A stretch of DNA of 64,000 nt from Blastobasis lacticolella (lineage: Eukaryota > Arthropoda > Insecta > Lepidoptera > Blastobasidae): the NCBI GenBank assembly GCA_905147135.1, contig LR990044.1:13024122-13088121 (forward strand), written 5' to 3'. Positions within the stretch are counted from its first letter, which is position 1, and each line of letters starts with the position of its first letter. A model generated the notes under the pieces. The model had not been told where the DNA came from. It saw only the letters and a program-made list of their open reading frames with translations, and made no database searches. The position numbers and the translations under genes are program-made. Positions 1 to 11,890 of this stretch are shown here, in pieces.

Positions 1-740
1 CGTGGCCATTTGCAATTTGTTTCTGTTTACCCGCCGCTGAGCCTATTTTATTGCTACATGTATAACTTTAATATTTAATGTTCCCGAAAAAGGCTGCGCA
101 TTTTATTTATTTGTGTCTTGAAAGCGTACTTTGATGGCTTTTTTGTATAAAAGGTGCACCAAACGACTCATCGAAGTTGTCAAATCATTTGTGTCAATCA
201 TCTTGCACCGCCCTGTAATTTTTCATACTATCATCTCTCCGGTTGACTGGTAGAGAAAGCTATGAAGCTTTAAGTCTGCCATTGTACGTAACAGTGCATG
301 AAGTTTTACATAAAAAATAAAAATAAAAGAGTCACATAATCACCTTTGTACTCACGCACGCAGCTATCATTTATTAATTGTAACAATTACCTACTGTACT
401 TATTATTCAGTCTCACTTAACTACGTATACGTTATATTGTGTGCTACAAACTACATTACACATTACATTTCATGTGTATGCTACGGCACACAGATCAGAG
501 CATTTCGTTTGTTTACCTTTTGTGTAAAGATTGAACAAAATTTCATTTTCAACAGTCATGTTTCTCCAATTTTATTTCTTACAATGCAAATATTATGTTA
601 CCTATATCACGGTTCGTCCTCTTTATTACCTTAGACATACCTACTCGTAATTAAACTGATTTTTTCCTGGAATTTCTTTTTCGGTCTCATGTGTTCTTTG
701 GCCAATCGTGCCTATAATGATATGAAAAGAAAGAAAAAAA
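1..740. other. Non-coding stretch, nothing recognised
   Basis: AT-rich sequence with only short frames that show no domain, codon pattern or splice context. An A/G-rich run at about 725-755 leads into the next segment. I see no RNA gene or mobile-element end. Confidence 0.5.
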
Positions 741-845
741 GAAAAGAAAAGACATTTATTACACATAGCACACCACGACACAATAACAGTTACAGTTACA
801 GACAACGGAAACATTAATAATTAAAATATCTAAAACAATACGTGG

Positions 846-917
846 CCATTTACGCTGGCCGACGCGGTACCGACAGTGTCCCATCACTGTCGGTACCGCG
901 TCGGCCAGCGTAAATGG
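846..917. repeat. Perfect 33-bp inverted repeat with 6-nt loop
   Basis: The left arm 846-878 and right arm 885-917 are exact reverse complements, separated by the loop TCCCAT. The arms are about 60% GC, far above the surroundings. As RNA this would be a long uninterrupted hairpin, and as DNA it could extrude a cruciform. It lies in what looks like a repeat remnant, with A/G-rich DNA and a run of CAGTTA units just before it. A miRNA precursor normally has mismatches, so a perfect arm points more to a recent palindrome or a transposon end. Function unknown. Confidence 0.9.
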
Positions 918-999
918 TACCCACTCAGCATATGCTGTGAGGCGCAAGAAGCGACTCACAACGCCGGTATTCTGTAATACGTATGGAGGTGTAGATATG

Positions 1000-2990
1000 T
1001 ATTACCTAATATGAATGTAACACTAATAAAGCACTGTGTGTAAAGAAAAAAGCACCTAAACTCGCCGCGCACGTCCGCCCGCTCTTCCGCAAAGTGGTCA
1101 CGCCAGTACTTTTCCATTACCTATCTCCTATAGAGCATTCAGGTCAAGAAGTCCGCGATAGCTTCCATTACTGTATTACCATTCATTATTGTATGGGACC
1201 TTGCCGACTACTGTCCGTCTAGACTGGATATATGTGGGGATTGTATCGCGTTATTTTGTCTCCTGATATATTTTCGCACCGCCACAGCACTTTAGGTGAC
1301 ATTGTTTGGTCGTATTGGGAAAAAGGGGTGTCAAGATATTTTTCTGTGTTGATATTGGTGGGGAAATAAAATATGTAGGCACTATGGTAGGTACCTACTT
1401 AGGAACACGACATGAATCGTTAAGTCTTTTTCTAACGTATAGAAATAATAACAAATTGTAATGTTCTGAGTATTCCCAGAAGGCTGGCCGCGTTGTCCCG
1501 CGTATAGCGAGGCTTACACGCACCCAAGTAGAGGCCAGTCTTCTGGTCAATACTAATGTCATTTTAATGTTAATGATGAAGAGATAATTAAAAAAATCCT
1601 ATTTAAAATTTCCTAGTAACATCAATTTTCTTACTAATCTTCATTTTATAAATCTAATATTACAGCGCCTGCACGCTTGTATAACTTTTCAAATAAATAC
1701 ATATCTATAATAATATTGATTCGACGAAGAAAAATATCTTTATAACAACTTCGTAGACGTGTTAAAGGCCGCCGTCTAAAATGATAATGGCAAGGTAGGA
1801 GCTTCGCGAAGGCTGTATAATCGTATCAAGTGACAACAAACACGTGTTCCCAGATCACGCACCGCAGCGCACAATGTAGGTAATAAAATTAACGCGAGGC
1901 TTACAACCTTTAATAGCGTGTAAGCGAATTCACCCATTCCGAAGGTAACTAAGTAGGGCGGCCGCGCTTTAAAACGCTGTAAAAGAGATTTGGGATTGAA
2001 CCTACATTGTTTGTTTTATAGGACCGAGGGAAATAGGTCAGCGCTGCAAAGAACACGCCGTAAATAGAAATCTACCTACATAGTTGTTTCGTCCCGTGGT
2101 ATTTTGTGTTCCGAGCAGGTTGTTCTTGTTGCTAGGTATTTTATCCTTTTGTTGTTTAACCCACATAGTTGCTATTAGTGAATAAACAGTATTAGACGGT
2201 TTTTAATTAACTTTTATTCTCAATTAACGCCAATGGGCCGTCAAAAACTCTAATCAACCTAAAACTCGCGCCATACAACGCGCCAGTAAAACTCATAGGC
2301 TTACCGGCTTACTTGTGTCTCAAAGTAGAGCCCTTTTTATTGAGGCTCCGAGTGAATGGGATGGCCTCATGGCAACCCCATGGGCGAGAGAGGGTTAGAT
2401 GTAAATCTGGCCGAGTAAATCGCTGGGAGCATGACGTTACGTTATTAGGTCTGTTTGCCGAACGGCCGAGAGCCCTGAAAAATGAGCATCATTTACATAG
2501 CGAGCTGGGCCTCGGAACCGTACTGTGAAGCGCTCGTGAAATATACCCTTTCATAATAATGCAACGTGGTACGGACGGTAATACATCTGATATGAACGTG
2601 TTGTCACGCGTTATATTCAGGTCATTATCAACATCCTCCACCCGTCCATCCACGGAAGGTGTAACTGCTGTTGTCGCGGGAGCGATACTCGCATTGACGC
2701 AACTCACACTTTCGACATTTTCTTTATCCAAAAAACTGTATTAATATGTCACTAAAATTGATCTTCAACAATATACGACTGTCGAAGATAATTGAGAAAA
2801 TGTTTATGGCTGCAATAAACAATTCAATGTCATTATGAATGGAGATATGTGGCCTAGATAACATATCGATGTCACAGTGCGAGAATTAGGCCCTAGGAAC
2901 TACATCGCCAGTTGACATGACTGAAGTTGGTGCGTGATTCAACTGTGCCGTACAATACATACGTATACGTACGTTGAGGTTTATAAACCT
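1000..2990. other. Non-coding stretch with one weak inverted repeat
   Basis: No gene is supported. At about 1481-1547 the segments CAGAAGGCTGGCC and GGCCAGTCTTCTG form a 13-bp inverted repeat with one mismatch, inside what looks like an old dispersed repeat. The frames at 2313-2744 overlap on both strands and have no recognisable domain. Confidence 0.45.
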
Positions 2991-2996
2991 ATCATC

Positions 2997-3046
2997 AAAA
3001 GTCATTGATGATTTATAAGTAGGCTTATAAATCTTCAATGACTTTT
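2997..3046. repeat. 23-bp hairpin with one mismatch
   Basis: Left arm 2997-3019 and right arm 3024-3046 pair in 22 of 23 positions around the 4-nt loop TAGG. The arms are AT-rich with a run of A at one end and T at the other. The size and near-perfect pairing resemble either a foldback repeat or a small hairpin RNA. It sits just upstream of a LINE coding tail. Confidence 0.8.
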
Positions 3047-3084
3047 TTGTGATACTGAGCAGACAACCTACCTGACGGAATGCA

Positions 3085-3240
3085 GTACCTTTCGCCCATA
3101 ATTTTACTACTGAGCGGTTCCAAAGGAACTTTCTCCCACGCACACTAACGTTATGGAATGAAATACCTAGAGAGGTTTCCCCTAGAGAGTACAAGGTGGA
3201 GTTCTTCAAGAAATGGGTGAAATGGTTTTACGGGGTCAGC
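3085..3240 (+). pseudogene. Decayed non-LTR retrotransposon C-terminal coding tail
   Basis: The plus-strand frame through about 3136-3240 reads LPRTLTLWNEIPREV followed by a basic helix ending near KKWVKWFYG. The pattern R-T-x-x-L-W-N-x-(I/L)-P is the familiar end of LINE reverse-transcriptase ORFs of insects. Upstream reverse-transcriptase motifs are absent, so this is a 5'-truncated copy. The frame runs directly into the following 3' UTR-type repeat, which supports the LINE reading. Confidence 0.6.
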
Positions 3241-3420
3241 AACGCGTGGGTGATGCCCCTGGTATTCCAAACGTCCATAGGCTGCGGTGACTGCTTTTTT
3301 ATGTTATACGGCAGACAAACAGGCAAGCGGGCCACCTGATGGAAAGTAATTACCGCCGCCTATGGACGTCAGCAACACCAGGGGAGTCACCAATGCGTTG
3401 CCCGGCCTCTAAAGAAACCT
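3240..3420 (+). mobile_element. LINE 3' UTR-type dispersed repeat
   Basis: The segment contains GGCAAGCGGGCCACCTGATG and a following CAATGCGTTGCCCGGCC. The same motifs recur inverted at 40290-40490, and the related CATCAGGTGGGCTGTC motif occurs at 6120-6140 and 26890-26915. It directly follows the LINE coding tail at 3085-3240, so it is probably that element's 3' UTR. Confidence 0.6.
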
Positions 3421-3717
3421 CTAATATACCTCTTGAACGATCTCATGTCATAGTCCAAAAGAAACACTGTGGCTGAGAGCTCATTCCACATCCGAATCGT
3501 ACAAGCGAGAAACGTGCTTTCGAATCATTCCGCGTTTCGCTTTCCATCAGGCAGGCCGTAAGATTATTTCCCATATTAGTGGTATAAAAAAACTATGATA
3601 GACAGCGGAGCCCCATACAAGAATACATACAACTAAATTCGGCGCGCAATCTTTTAATAGCCAGTCCAGACTTGGAATCAGCGCGTTTTACAGTCTCCAA
3701 TAGTGTCAAATTATAGG

Positions 3718-3915
3718 CACTAGTGGATTCGGCGACTACGTTTGCGTACACCTACTTTACCCCTAACAACCCTTTTTTTTTGCTCATAAACCGTCCTCTT
3801 TAATCACTCTACCTATCTGTTGTTGAAAACCGCATTAAAATCCGTTGCGTAGTTTAAAAGATCTAAGCGTACATAAGGACAGACGGCGGAAAGCGACTTT
3901 GTTTTATACTATGTA
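3718..3915 (+). mobile_element. Dispersed repeat, 3' tail of a LINE-like family (copy 1)
   Basis: This copy starts with CACTAGTGGATTCGGCGAC and ends with GCGACTTTGTTTTATACTA. The same order of motifs is seen at 5088-5300 and, rearranged, at 57640-57850. No coding part remains. Such short shared tails are usual for 5'-truncated LINEs in moths; the exact family is not known to me. Confidence 0.6.
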
Positions 3916-4407
3916 AAGATAGATATTACGATAGGAAGTACGTAGAGATAATCTACTCAGACCTAACCAACTATATAAAACAGAAACAGACACATGAGTA
4001 CCTACCAACAGCTGGTAGCAATAACACTTATATACCACTAGCCTAATAAAACATTATAATAATGCAACTTTATCATACGCAAGAATAAGAACGAATAAGC
4101 GTAAACGTAAATGTTTATTTGAGTGTATTACGTTTACGGACGCTGCAGAATATTTATGATCATAAACATATTAACAACAACAGACAACTGCTTAACTTGA
4201 GCCTCTTCCACATTACTGGATGGTTTTGCCATAATTTCCATGCTTGAAGGGCTAATTATGATGATTGATTAAGTATATGTAGTAGGAGGAGTAAGTATAT
4301 GAAAAATAATTTACAACACTGAATGATTGATAAAAGCTTGCAATGTATTTAAATATTTAATAAAGTTATTGTAACCCTAATAGTAGTGGGGCTACGATAG
4401 AAAAACT

Positions 4408-4683
4408 GCAAATCGATATACAGGATAGCCGTTTGGTTTACGGGTTTAATATTTCTTGGATTTTTAGAAAACAGGTGGCCGAAAGCTAATGGTGTAGCTT
4501 TCTAATGAAGCCCTTTCATTTGATTCCAAACACGATTAAATTCAAATCCCATACAAAAAATTGATGACGTTATTACTGTATTATGGGAGGCCATGGGATT
4601 TTTTTTTAAGAACTACCGCTCTAAATTATTGTTTTAACCTAAAGTTTCCGTGTACCAAACGGCTATCCTGTACATCGATTTGC
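4408..4683. mobile_element. Candidate MITE with 36-bp inverted ends
   Basis: Positions 4408-4443 and 4648-4683 are inverted copies matching at about 33 of 36 positions, separated by about 200 bp of AT-rich sequence. Weaker similarity runs a further dozen bases outward at each end. There is no coding capacity and I could not define a clean target-site duplication, so the true termini are uncertain. Confidence 0.55.
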
Positions 4684-5087
4684 GGCTTTCGATCAATATT
4701 GGTCTGTATACCGTCCACTATAAGGGCGATATTTATATTTACATCTTTATTTATTAGAATTGCAATCTCCATTTTGGCTAATAATGCTATTGGTATGACA
4801 AAAGTGATATTGGTTAGTAGGTTGAACATCTCGTATACTTTGTGACTCAGCATGTTAATAATAAACACATGCAGATGCTGCTGTTCCCATTCGTGCCATA
4901 CTTTTCTCATTTCCCTTTTACATGAGAGCACATTAGGCCAGATTTTACCCTATTTGTAAGTAATTTTCATTCCTAACGCGTTGAAGTTAGGACGTGTGTT
5001 TAATTAATTTCATTTGTGCCCTTTTGTAACTGTTAAGGGTCAGTGATTTTAGCGTTGCTATCGTCGTAACTTTGTTTTATCTTGCAC

Positions 5088-5300
5088 TAGTGGATCCGGC
5101 TCGACTTCGTTCGCGTACACCCAATTTACCCCTACCTACCTTTTTTTTCTTGCTTATAGACCTTCCTCTTGGATAACTCTATATATTATTGAGAACCCCA
5201 TTCAAATCCTTTGCGTAGTTTAAATATCTAAGCGTACATAGATACATACAGAGAGATATAGGGACAGGTGGCGGGAAGTGACTTTGTTTTATACTAAGTA
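5088..5300 (+). mobile_element. Dispersed repeat, LINE-like tail (copy 2)
   Basis: It begins CACTAGTGGATCCGGC and ends GTGACTTTGTTTTATACTA, following the same motif order as the copy at 3718-3915 but with many substitutions. No open frame is preserved. Confidence 0.6.
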
Positions 5301-5871
5301 CGTATAGATTTTACAAACACTTAGTACTTCTGCTTTAAGTACGTTATACAATGTCACTACATTGAAACGAATCATAATTATATTTACATTTCCAATGGAC
5401 CAACGGATTGGAATTTGTTTACTAGTTTTATTCTCATTAGATCAACTATTATACTTTCTCAACGAATACAACGATTTATCCATTTATTTGGCTGCAGGAA
5501 AGAAACACGAAAAAACGCATCTTTATAACAAATAGGTAGTTTTCTCCTGTCAACCGACACCCTCAATTTCGTGAAAACCTTCATACACTCCAAAATATTA
5601 CGAACAAAGAAGTTGCAAAGTACCAAAATTGAGACGTCCAAGTAATAAAAACTGATATTTTTACAACACTGGGGTGTTACAAAACTTATTTGCATTAGAT
5701 GTCCGAAGTTTCGGGTGATTATGACTGACGACGGCTTCGGGTGTCGTCTAAAAAGTTTAACTGACTAAGAAAAATTCAAGCATGTTACTTCATTAGTGCT
5801 TCTTTGCATACTTTATTGAAAGGCCTTTATAAAAAAGTTCTTTTTGTATTGTCGGCGTCGATGGTGCAGCA

Positions 5872-5947
5872 CCCTAATTTATACAGTGTTTAAATAGACT
5901 CGATAGACACTGTATAAATTAGGGATCAAGACTATTTAGTCTTGATC
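5872..5947. repeat. Two adjacent perfect hairpins
   Basis: The first hairpin has exact 18-bp arms at 5872-5889 and 5907-5924 with a 17-nt loop. The second has exact 10-bp arms at 5924-5933 and 5938-5947 with loop ATTT. They share one base at the junction. Two stems side by side could be the folded end of a foldback element or a structured RNA. No gene is adjacent. Confidence 0.85.
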
Positions 5948-5959
5948 GCGCTATCTTCT

Positions 5960-6940
5960 TTCAAAAATATCTACAAGTTCATCTATACATATAATAACAG
6001 CAAGCAGGATATATTTTTTGAGTGTTAACTCGATGGTACCACAGTCGATGATGATGATATGACATAAATTTAAATGGCCACCAATTTAAGTAATTTTTTA
6101 TGGGTGACAGTTACAGCTTACTATCAGGTGGGCTGTCTGCTCGTTTCTTACAAGCAAACTAATTACAATAAAAATATACTTATCGACTGGGCATAATAAG
6201 AATTAACAATGTAAAAATGATAATACAAATGATATGTTTTTAAAGCAGCAAAATTATTATATTTTGAATGAGAAAACGTGTGGAAAGTATGTTATGACTG
6301 TCACAAAATCCCTAGGCCCCAGGCAGTATGGTTCATACTGTTTTCGGTCTGCAAAAAACAGTAAAATATAACGAGCACCGGGAGGGAATATGGTCATGAA
6401 AATATGATACGACAGGGAAACGTATACATAGATACTTTTTTACGCTATTGTTTCCCACCAAATCCAAACTGTTTGGTTTGGTTTCGCATATACAATATTA
6501 TTTGTAAATGCCACTGTGTGTCTGTCATGCTTTCACGTCTTCCTCAGGAAGGTTTTAGGCATTATTAAAGACTAATTATTCCAATCCAAAAATAATAGAA
6601 TTTAACGCCGACAAAGTCACGGCATAAAACCAGATACCTATAGGTATCGTGCTTCTCGTAAAACGAATATAACTAAAACTTAGTACCTACTAAAACTGCG
6701 CGATAAAAGAAAATGAAAAATTATGTTTTAATATATGCACGCAAAATGGTGAAAAGTAAATTCACTGTAAAGCTGAAATAGTCTAGTCATAGTGTAGTTC
6801 ATCATGTATAATAGCAGTTTAATTTTGTGAGAAAAAAACACTGGTTTGTCTGTTTATTTTGAGAGATTTTATAAAAACTGATAAAAAGTCACGACGCACG
6901 ACTCTAATCGATGAAACCCCACACAGCATACCCACCATTT
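5960..6940. other. Non-coding stretch with a short LINE-tail fragment
   Basis: At about 6098-6150 there is a copy of the CATCAGGTGGGCTGTCTGCTC-type motif seen elsewhere in the window. The rest is AT-rich with no supported feature. Confidence 0.45.
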
Positions 6941-6944
6941 TACC

Positions 6945-7117
6945 CACCACCATTTCGACATTCGAATTCGATATTTTCTTTAGCCACATAACTCTGTTAA
7001 AAACGTCAATGAAAACGATAATAGAGGACTGGCGAAAATCGCTAAGAATAAGTTTTATGTTGCATTATTTTGTGGCAAAAAAATGTCGAATTCTAAATGT
7101 CGCAGCGCGAGATTAAT
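6945..7117. mobile_element. MITE-like element, relative of the one at 55366-55827
   Basis: The right end has the motif AATGTCGAATTCTAAATGTC followed by GCAGCGCGAGATTAATCCC. The left end has an inverted partner, CATTCGAATTCGATATTTTC. The same end sequences flank the composite element at 55366-55827. No coding capacity. Exact termini were not resolved. Confidence 0.5.
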
Positions 7118-9095
7118 CCCCTGTAATATATATCTAACCTTCTGCCTACTTAATTCCCTTCCACGTAGTACAATACCTATTCCAGACAGAAACTTGTATC
7201 AAACGGTGTGTCATTAGTAGGTCACACACCTATCTAGATGTGCGTCAGAACCGATATGTCGTGTAAGTGGTCACCTGAAATGGGTCACTTAAATCCTGTC
7301 CACGTATCTATGTCAGATTAATCGAACGTCAGGAAACGTAATTGCTACCATCATTTGCACTTAGATTTTGCCTTTGCCTACAAGGTAAGGGGCTGCCTGT
7401 AAAGTGGTTCGTTATCCATACCAATTTGCTCTACAATGTTATTGTTTTTTTCGTTTGAGTGTTTAGTAATTTTTGTGGTATGGTATAAACTGTTAGAATG
7501 TATGTATGTAATGGCTTTCTATAGCTTAATCATATAAAATATAGCAGTTAAATCGAAAAATAGACGTTTCGCCGCTAGGTGGCATTGCTTTGTGATTTTG
7601 TTATTATTCTTTTTCATTCCTTTGTTTTAAGTATATTATTAACATATAGAAATAAATTTCACGCTCAATTGAATTTACTAACGGAAAATTGCACAAAAAT
7701 ATTTTAAAAACGTCAAACCCTTGAAAGAATTGACATAAATGGTTATTTAAAATTTGTATGAAAAACCTACTATCCAAATACACATCTACATATCACACAC
7801 GCCTCACACAATAATTATATGCGTTACATAATTCAAGGTGGGACCAACCAATTAACGAAAGACCTTGCCTTTTTGAGTTGCAAATTTTGGCGACAACATA
7901 CAGACACTTTATTATTAAAAACTATACACACCGCTTTTAATTTTATTTTTTTCCTATATTTTGAACAAACAGTCTTTAACAATTTTTTTACATTAAAGAA
8001 GATATTTATATGGACCTATACTTTCCAACTTATATATGATTTACAAAAAGCTAACTCTTCGTCTAATTAGCTCCTTATCGCAATTTTCGTTTTATTTTTA
8101 AACGTCCTCTACTATATCCCATTTCTTGCGATATGCATGAATCTACAAAAACTTTAATCAACTGCACAGGAATAGGTATTTATTTAAAACTTCATGCACA
8201 TTACAGTACAAAGGCGATATGATTCCTTATACCCATTGTACATGTTATCGTTGTAGCGTTAGTAATACGACTATATGCGTACCGATATTATCTTCTAGTG
8301 TATATATTCATTCATGCAATATATTACAATCATTAGCAACTTTTGAGTTACCATTTAAAACAGTTCGTAAGTGTTACACTATGAGTGATAAACTAGTAAG
8401 TAATAAAATGTGGACTTTACACCACACAACATTCTTTAGTGCACTATTGTCAACTGTCAACCGAAACAATAATAATTATTTTTGATTTGTTATTGGCACA
8501 AACAATAGTCCAATTGGCGAGTTTCATGAAGGTAATAATAATAATTTCTATTGGAATTGAGATTCATATAATTACTTGCCCTAGTTAGCTCGAGATAAAA
8601 GTTTCCGACTTCTTTAATTAAGTCTAAGTAGTTTCAATTGCCTCACTTTTAAGTGTGCGCATAAAGCTAGAAGTTCTAGGCACCTCACTACCCGAGCTCA
8701 TCAACTAAGCGACGATGCAGTTTCAGTTTAAGCGCTAAAGTTTTGCTATCGATACGTTTATCAGATTCTAAAGTATGCCAGTAAAAGAAAATTAATAAAC
8801 TCCTGTCTGTAATAGGAAGGAAGTTGTAAAAGTCAAACTCTTGCCTTTAATAATAAATAAGGAAGTGGTTTCTCAAGTTTTGTTATAATACACAAGGGTC
8901 TTTAAAATATAATATCCTATTTTCTCAGTAATTTGTTCGAACAAACTACTTCGTAACAAAGTGCTGCCCTATTATAACCTAGTAGTCTTTTGAAATGAGA
9001 TATTATTGAATTTATTTGGCGTAAAATTAATGACATAACAATACGTACATAAGCAAATGTCATTCTTAATGTAATCGTTATTAGTAGTAGTCCTA
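7118..9095. other. Non-coding AT-rich stretch
   Basis: A short repeat at about 7713-7770 (CAAACCCTTGAAAGAAT ... TAAAATTTGTATGA) recurs at about 62814-62870. Otherwise no gene, RNA or element end is supported. The short frames here are rich in rare AT codons and show no domain. Confidence 0.45.
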
Positions 9096-9114
9096 GTATG
9101 TTTACAAAAATAAA

Positions 9115-9300
9115 TAGTGAGTACATTTATTTATTTAATATTTCATTGCACACAGTAAAATACATAGAGAAACATCATACATATAGACGACACAACATGC
9201 ACTACTTATTTCTAAAAGAAATTTCTTCCAGCAGGCCTACAGAAGAGAGTTCAGTGTTAAGATATAGAATATTTTCTATAGATTTCTTTTTATTGGCGCC
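9115..9300 (-). mobile_element. LINE 3' end remnant, minus strand
   Basis: The sequence TTTATTTATTTAATATTTC followed by ATTGCACACAGTAAAATACA is repeated in related form at 59425-59520. TTTATTT at one edge reads as an AATAAA-containing tail on the minus strand, consistent with a 5'-truncated LINE. Confidence 0.5.
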
Positions 9301-10410
9301 CATGCAAAAAGGGTTGTGATACATTTTACGAAAGGACGATCGATATGTACCTATCACATTTTACAGATGAAATAAATTACTACTACTAGTGTTTCTTCCT
9401 AAATCAGATATCAAACAAGTTGCGTACGATTTAAGCCTCATAATAAAAAGCTTTTATAGTGTATTCACCATTGTACCCTGACCCGAGCAGCCCTAACAAA
9501 CCACCTGTGACCTTTACTTATTGTGCTTGTAAATGTCAAGCGTGAAACCCCATGTTATTTCAATGATTACTTACTGTATTATAAGGTATATTCATTATGT
9601 TTGTACCAATATTTGCTTTGCCCCTACGTTTCCTTTGCGTGATAAGGGATACATGCTACTATAGATATAGGTTTTTATTCTCGGAAGCGTGCTAAAAATA
9701 AAGTCAATAAAATAAAATAAAAATAAAATTCATTTATTTCAGACCTTTTTGTCCATATTGTGTTAGTATTAAAGGTCTTATTAACTAGGTTAGTGTCTTA
9801 AGAAATGAATTAGGTACATAATTAAATATGAAGTAAATGTCAGTTCAATTATAAATAAGTGTCAAAACAATTCATAATTATATCAATTGGATATTTCATC
9901 TTAAATTACACAATGTCATAAACTTTACAATTGATTTACAAACTTATTTATTTATTTCCATACAGTTTTACAGCAATGAAATTTAGTTATAAAGGTACAA
10001 TTCAAAGTTGCAATGCCAATCACAAAAATGCTGTTTAAAATTTCGAGTATCAAACCATTCACCATATGATTTCGAAGTTACAATACTTTTAGAATTTAAT
10101 TTTACATATTCGCCCGCGTAAAGTGCTTCTTTTTTCATTCATTTTATGAACTTTTTATTATGGTCCCTGAGGGTAAAGAGGCAGAGGGTGGATTTATTAA
10201 GTAAAGAATTTTCAGTATTCGAAATGAATTTACTGCAGCCTTATTTAATTAAATGAGAAAAAAGGAAAGGTCCAACACACAAAAATCGTAACAGTAGCAG
10301 TCGCTTCTTACTTCCGTCTTATTTAGGCATAGCCGCCGTACCTACTGAAGTATTGCAGCTTTTAAGGTATAAACTATGAATGGTCGTTATAAATATAATA
10401 GTTGTCCTTA
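9300..10410. other. Non-coding stretch with A-rich LINE tail
   Basis: At 9700-9745 a run of AATAAAATAAAATAAAA followed by TTCATTTATTTCAG looks like the tail of another LINE copy on the minus strand. Nothing else is supported. Confidence 0.4.
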
Positions 10411-10685
10411 TTGGTTGCTTTGGTCAAGCGGTAGAGATCGATTTCCGTCGTACCCATATAGGTCTATATATACATAAATAGACAAACGGTCCATCGATTC
10501 GATTCCCGGTCCGAGGATTCGATTCCCGGCTAGGCAGAAATTGAAATTATGAATTTAAATATCTGTTACGGGTCTGGGTGTTAGATGTATAATAAGTATT
10601 TACCTAAGTTGTTTATTAGTTTTCTGCCACCCATAACACAAGCTTTGCTTACTTTGGCGCTAGATGGGGCTGTGTGAATTTTCCA
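10411..10685 (+). mobile_element. tRNA-derived SINE, family B, variant copy
   Basis: An RNA polymerase III box-B motif, GATTCGATTCCCGG, occurs twice in a row (about 10496-10530), suggesting a small duplication within the head. The body follows the family-B order: GTTACGGGTCTGGGTGTT, then a tail containing ACACAAGCTTTGCTTACTTT and GGGCTGTGTGAATTTT. The head at the left (TGGTCAAGCGGTAGAGA) resembles a box A. Family-B relatives are at 12443, 51697, 55540 and 58325. Confidence 0.7.
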
Positions 10686-10689
10686 TGAA

Positions 10690-11300
10690 TATACGCATAT
10701 GATAGAAAGCAGTCACCGTCGTCTCCGATGTCCGTCATCTGCATCCTAAAAGGAGTGTATGTGGTGCCGACCTTTGAGATAACTGAGCGCTGCCTTGCCT
10801 TGTTTGCTCATGTGCCCCTTTGCTACTCTTTCAGGATCAAAGTCATCAAGAATGTTCATGTGTGAAGACCTTGGCTATGCTCAAGGTGGAGAACAAACAA
10901 GGATTCACAATTTAAAAATATGACTAAACTAGAAAAATTACATCCCTCGAAATTGTACTGCTGAAATAATGACTAACACAGGAAATGACTTGGAACGAAC
11001 ATGGCGTTCTTCTAAATTGACTTTTCAAGATCTGCCTTGCCAAAAGGAAAAATCTAAGCTGATTCTTTTCTTTCAATTTACCTCACCAAAGTACGTAGTC
11101 GGTAAGTAATCGCTGTGTGTTCTTTGACGCGTATAAACAACGGGCAACCCGCGAGACGCCTTGTAAATCTCGTTGGCATTCTATTCCCAAAGGTTTGTTT
11201 TGTTGTTACTTACACTAGAAACATCTTACGTGACTCATTTCGACGGGACGAGGGCGGCTGCTAATAGTTCTTTTTGTGTTAATTCCTTTGTATTCAGCTA
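10690..11300. other. Non-coding stretch, nothing recognised
   Basis: Mixed-composition sequence between a SINE and a LINE remnant. No coding potential or element end was recognised. Confidence 0.4.
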
Positions 11301-11304
11301 CGTT

Positions 11305-11480
11305 TATCAGGAAAGAAGCCCCGTCGGCGACCCAAGAAACGATGGATCGACATCGCTGAGTCGGATGCGAGAGCTAACGGCTTTCGACGCGAGGATGCCA
11401 AAGACCGGGCGAAGTGGAGAAGAATTGGTAGGAAAGCGGACCCTGGCAGAGGCCGGATAAGCGCTAGGACGATGATGACT
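11305..11480 (+). pseudogene. RTE-like LINE C-terminal fragment
   Basis: One frame reads GKKPRRRPKKRWIDIAESD and then a segment with EDAKDRAKWRRIGRKADPG. The G-x-x-P-x-x-R-P-K-K-R-W-x-D motif followed by D-R-x-x-W-R-R-x-x-R-K-A-D-P is the usual end of lepidopteran RTE-type LINE ORFs. No reverse-transcriptase core is present, so it is a truncated copy. Inverted copies of its 3' part are at 50310-50440 and 61452-61510. Confidence 0.7.
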
Positions 11481-11737
11481 CAGCTACGTAAATTATTAAT
11501 GGGTTATAAGAAAGCGGCAGCCGAGAATGAACCCGATTAAACATGCAGACTGTTATTACAGGAAACTTAAAATATTAATATTCACAAGAAATCCGCGCAA
11601 TTAACCTTGGCGAATTGAACTTTATTAAGGCACGAAGTTTACTTTTATATTAAGCTAAGATATATGCATAATTAAGACACTAAAAAGGTTCAAGAGCGGT
11701 TTCCATAAGCGGTATCGTAAAAATGTTAGATAGATTA

Positions 11738-11890
11738 GCCAGTACGGCTAGCACAAGTGTGCCCGCGACATAGCTCGCGCCGCGAGAGTCTTTGTTTCCT
11801 TCTCTCAATACTAAGATGAAAGAGATAACAGTATCATGTCGCGCCGTTTCTTGCTTGTCGCGCTCGAGTGCACACTTTGTGAGAACCGTG
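11738..11890. mobile_element. MITE-like foldback element, family C (copy 1)
   Basis: The left end CACAAGTGTGCCCGCGACA and the inverted right end near TGTCGCGCTCGAGTGCACA make imperfect inverted termini around about 110 bp. A diverged copy is at 55214-55365, which supports a mobile family. No coding capacity. Confidence 0.55.
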
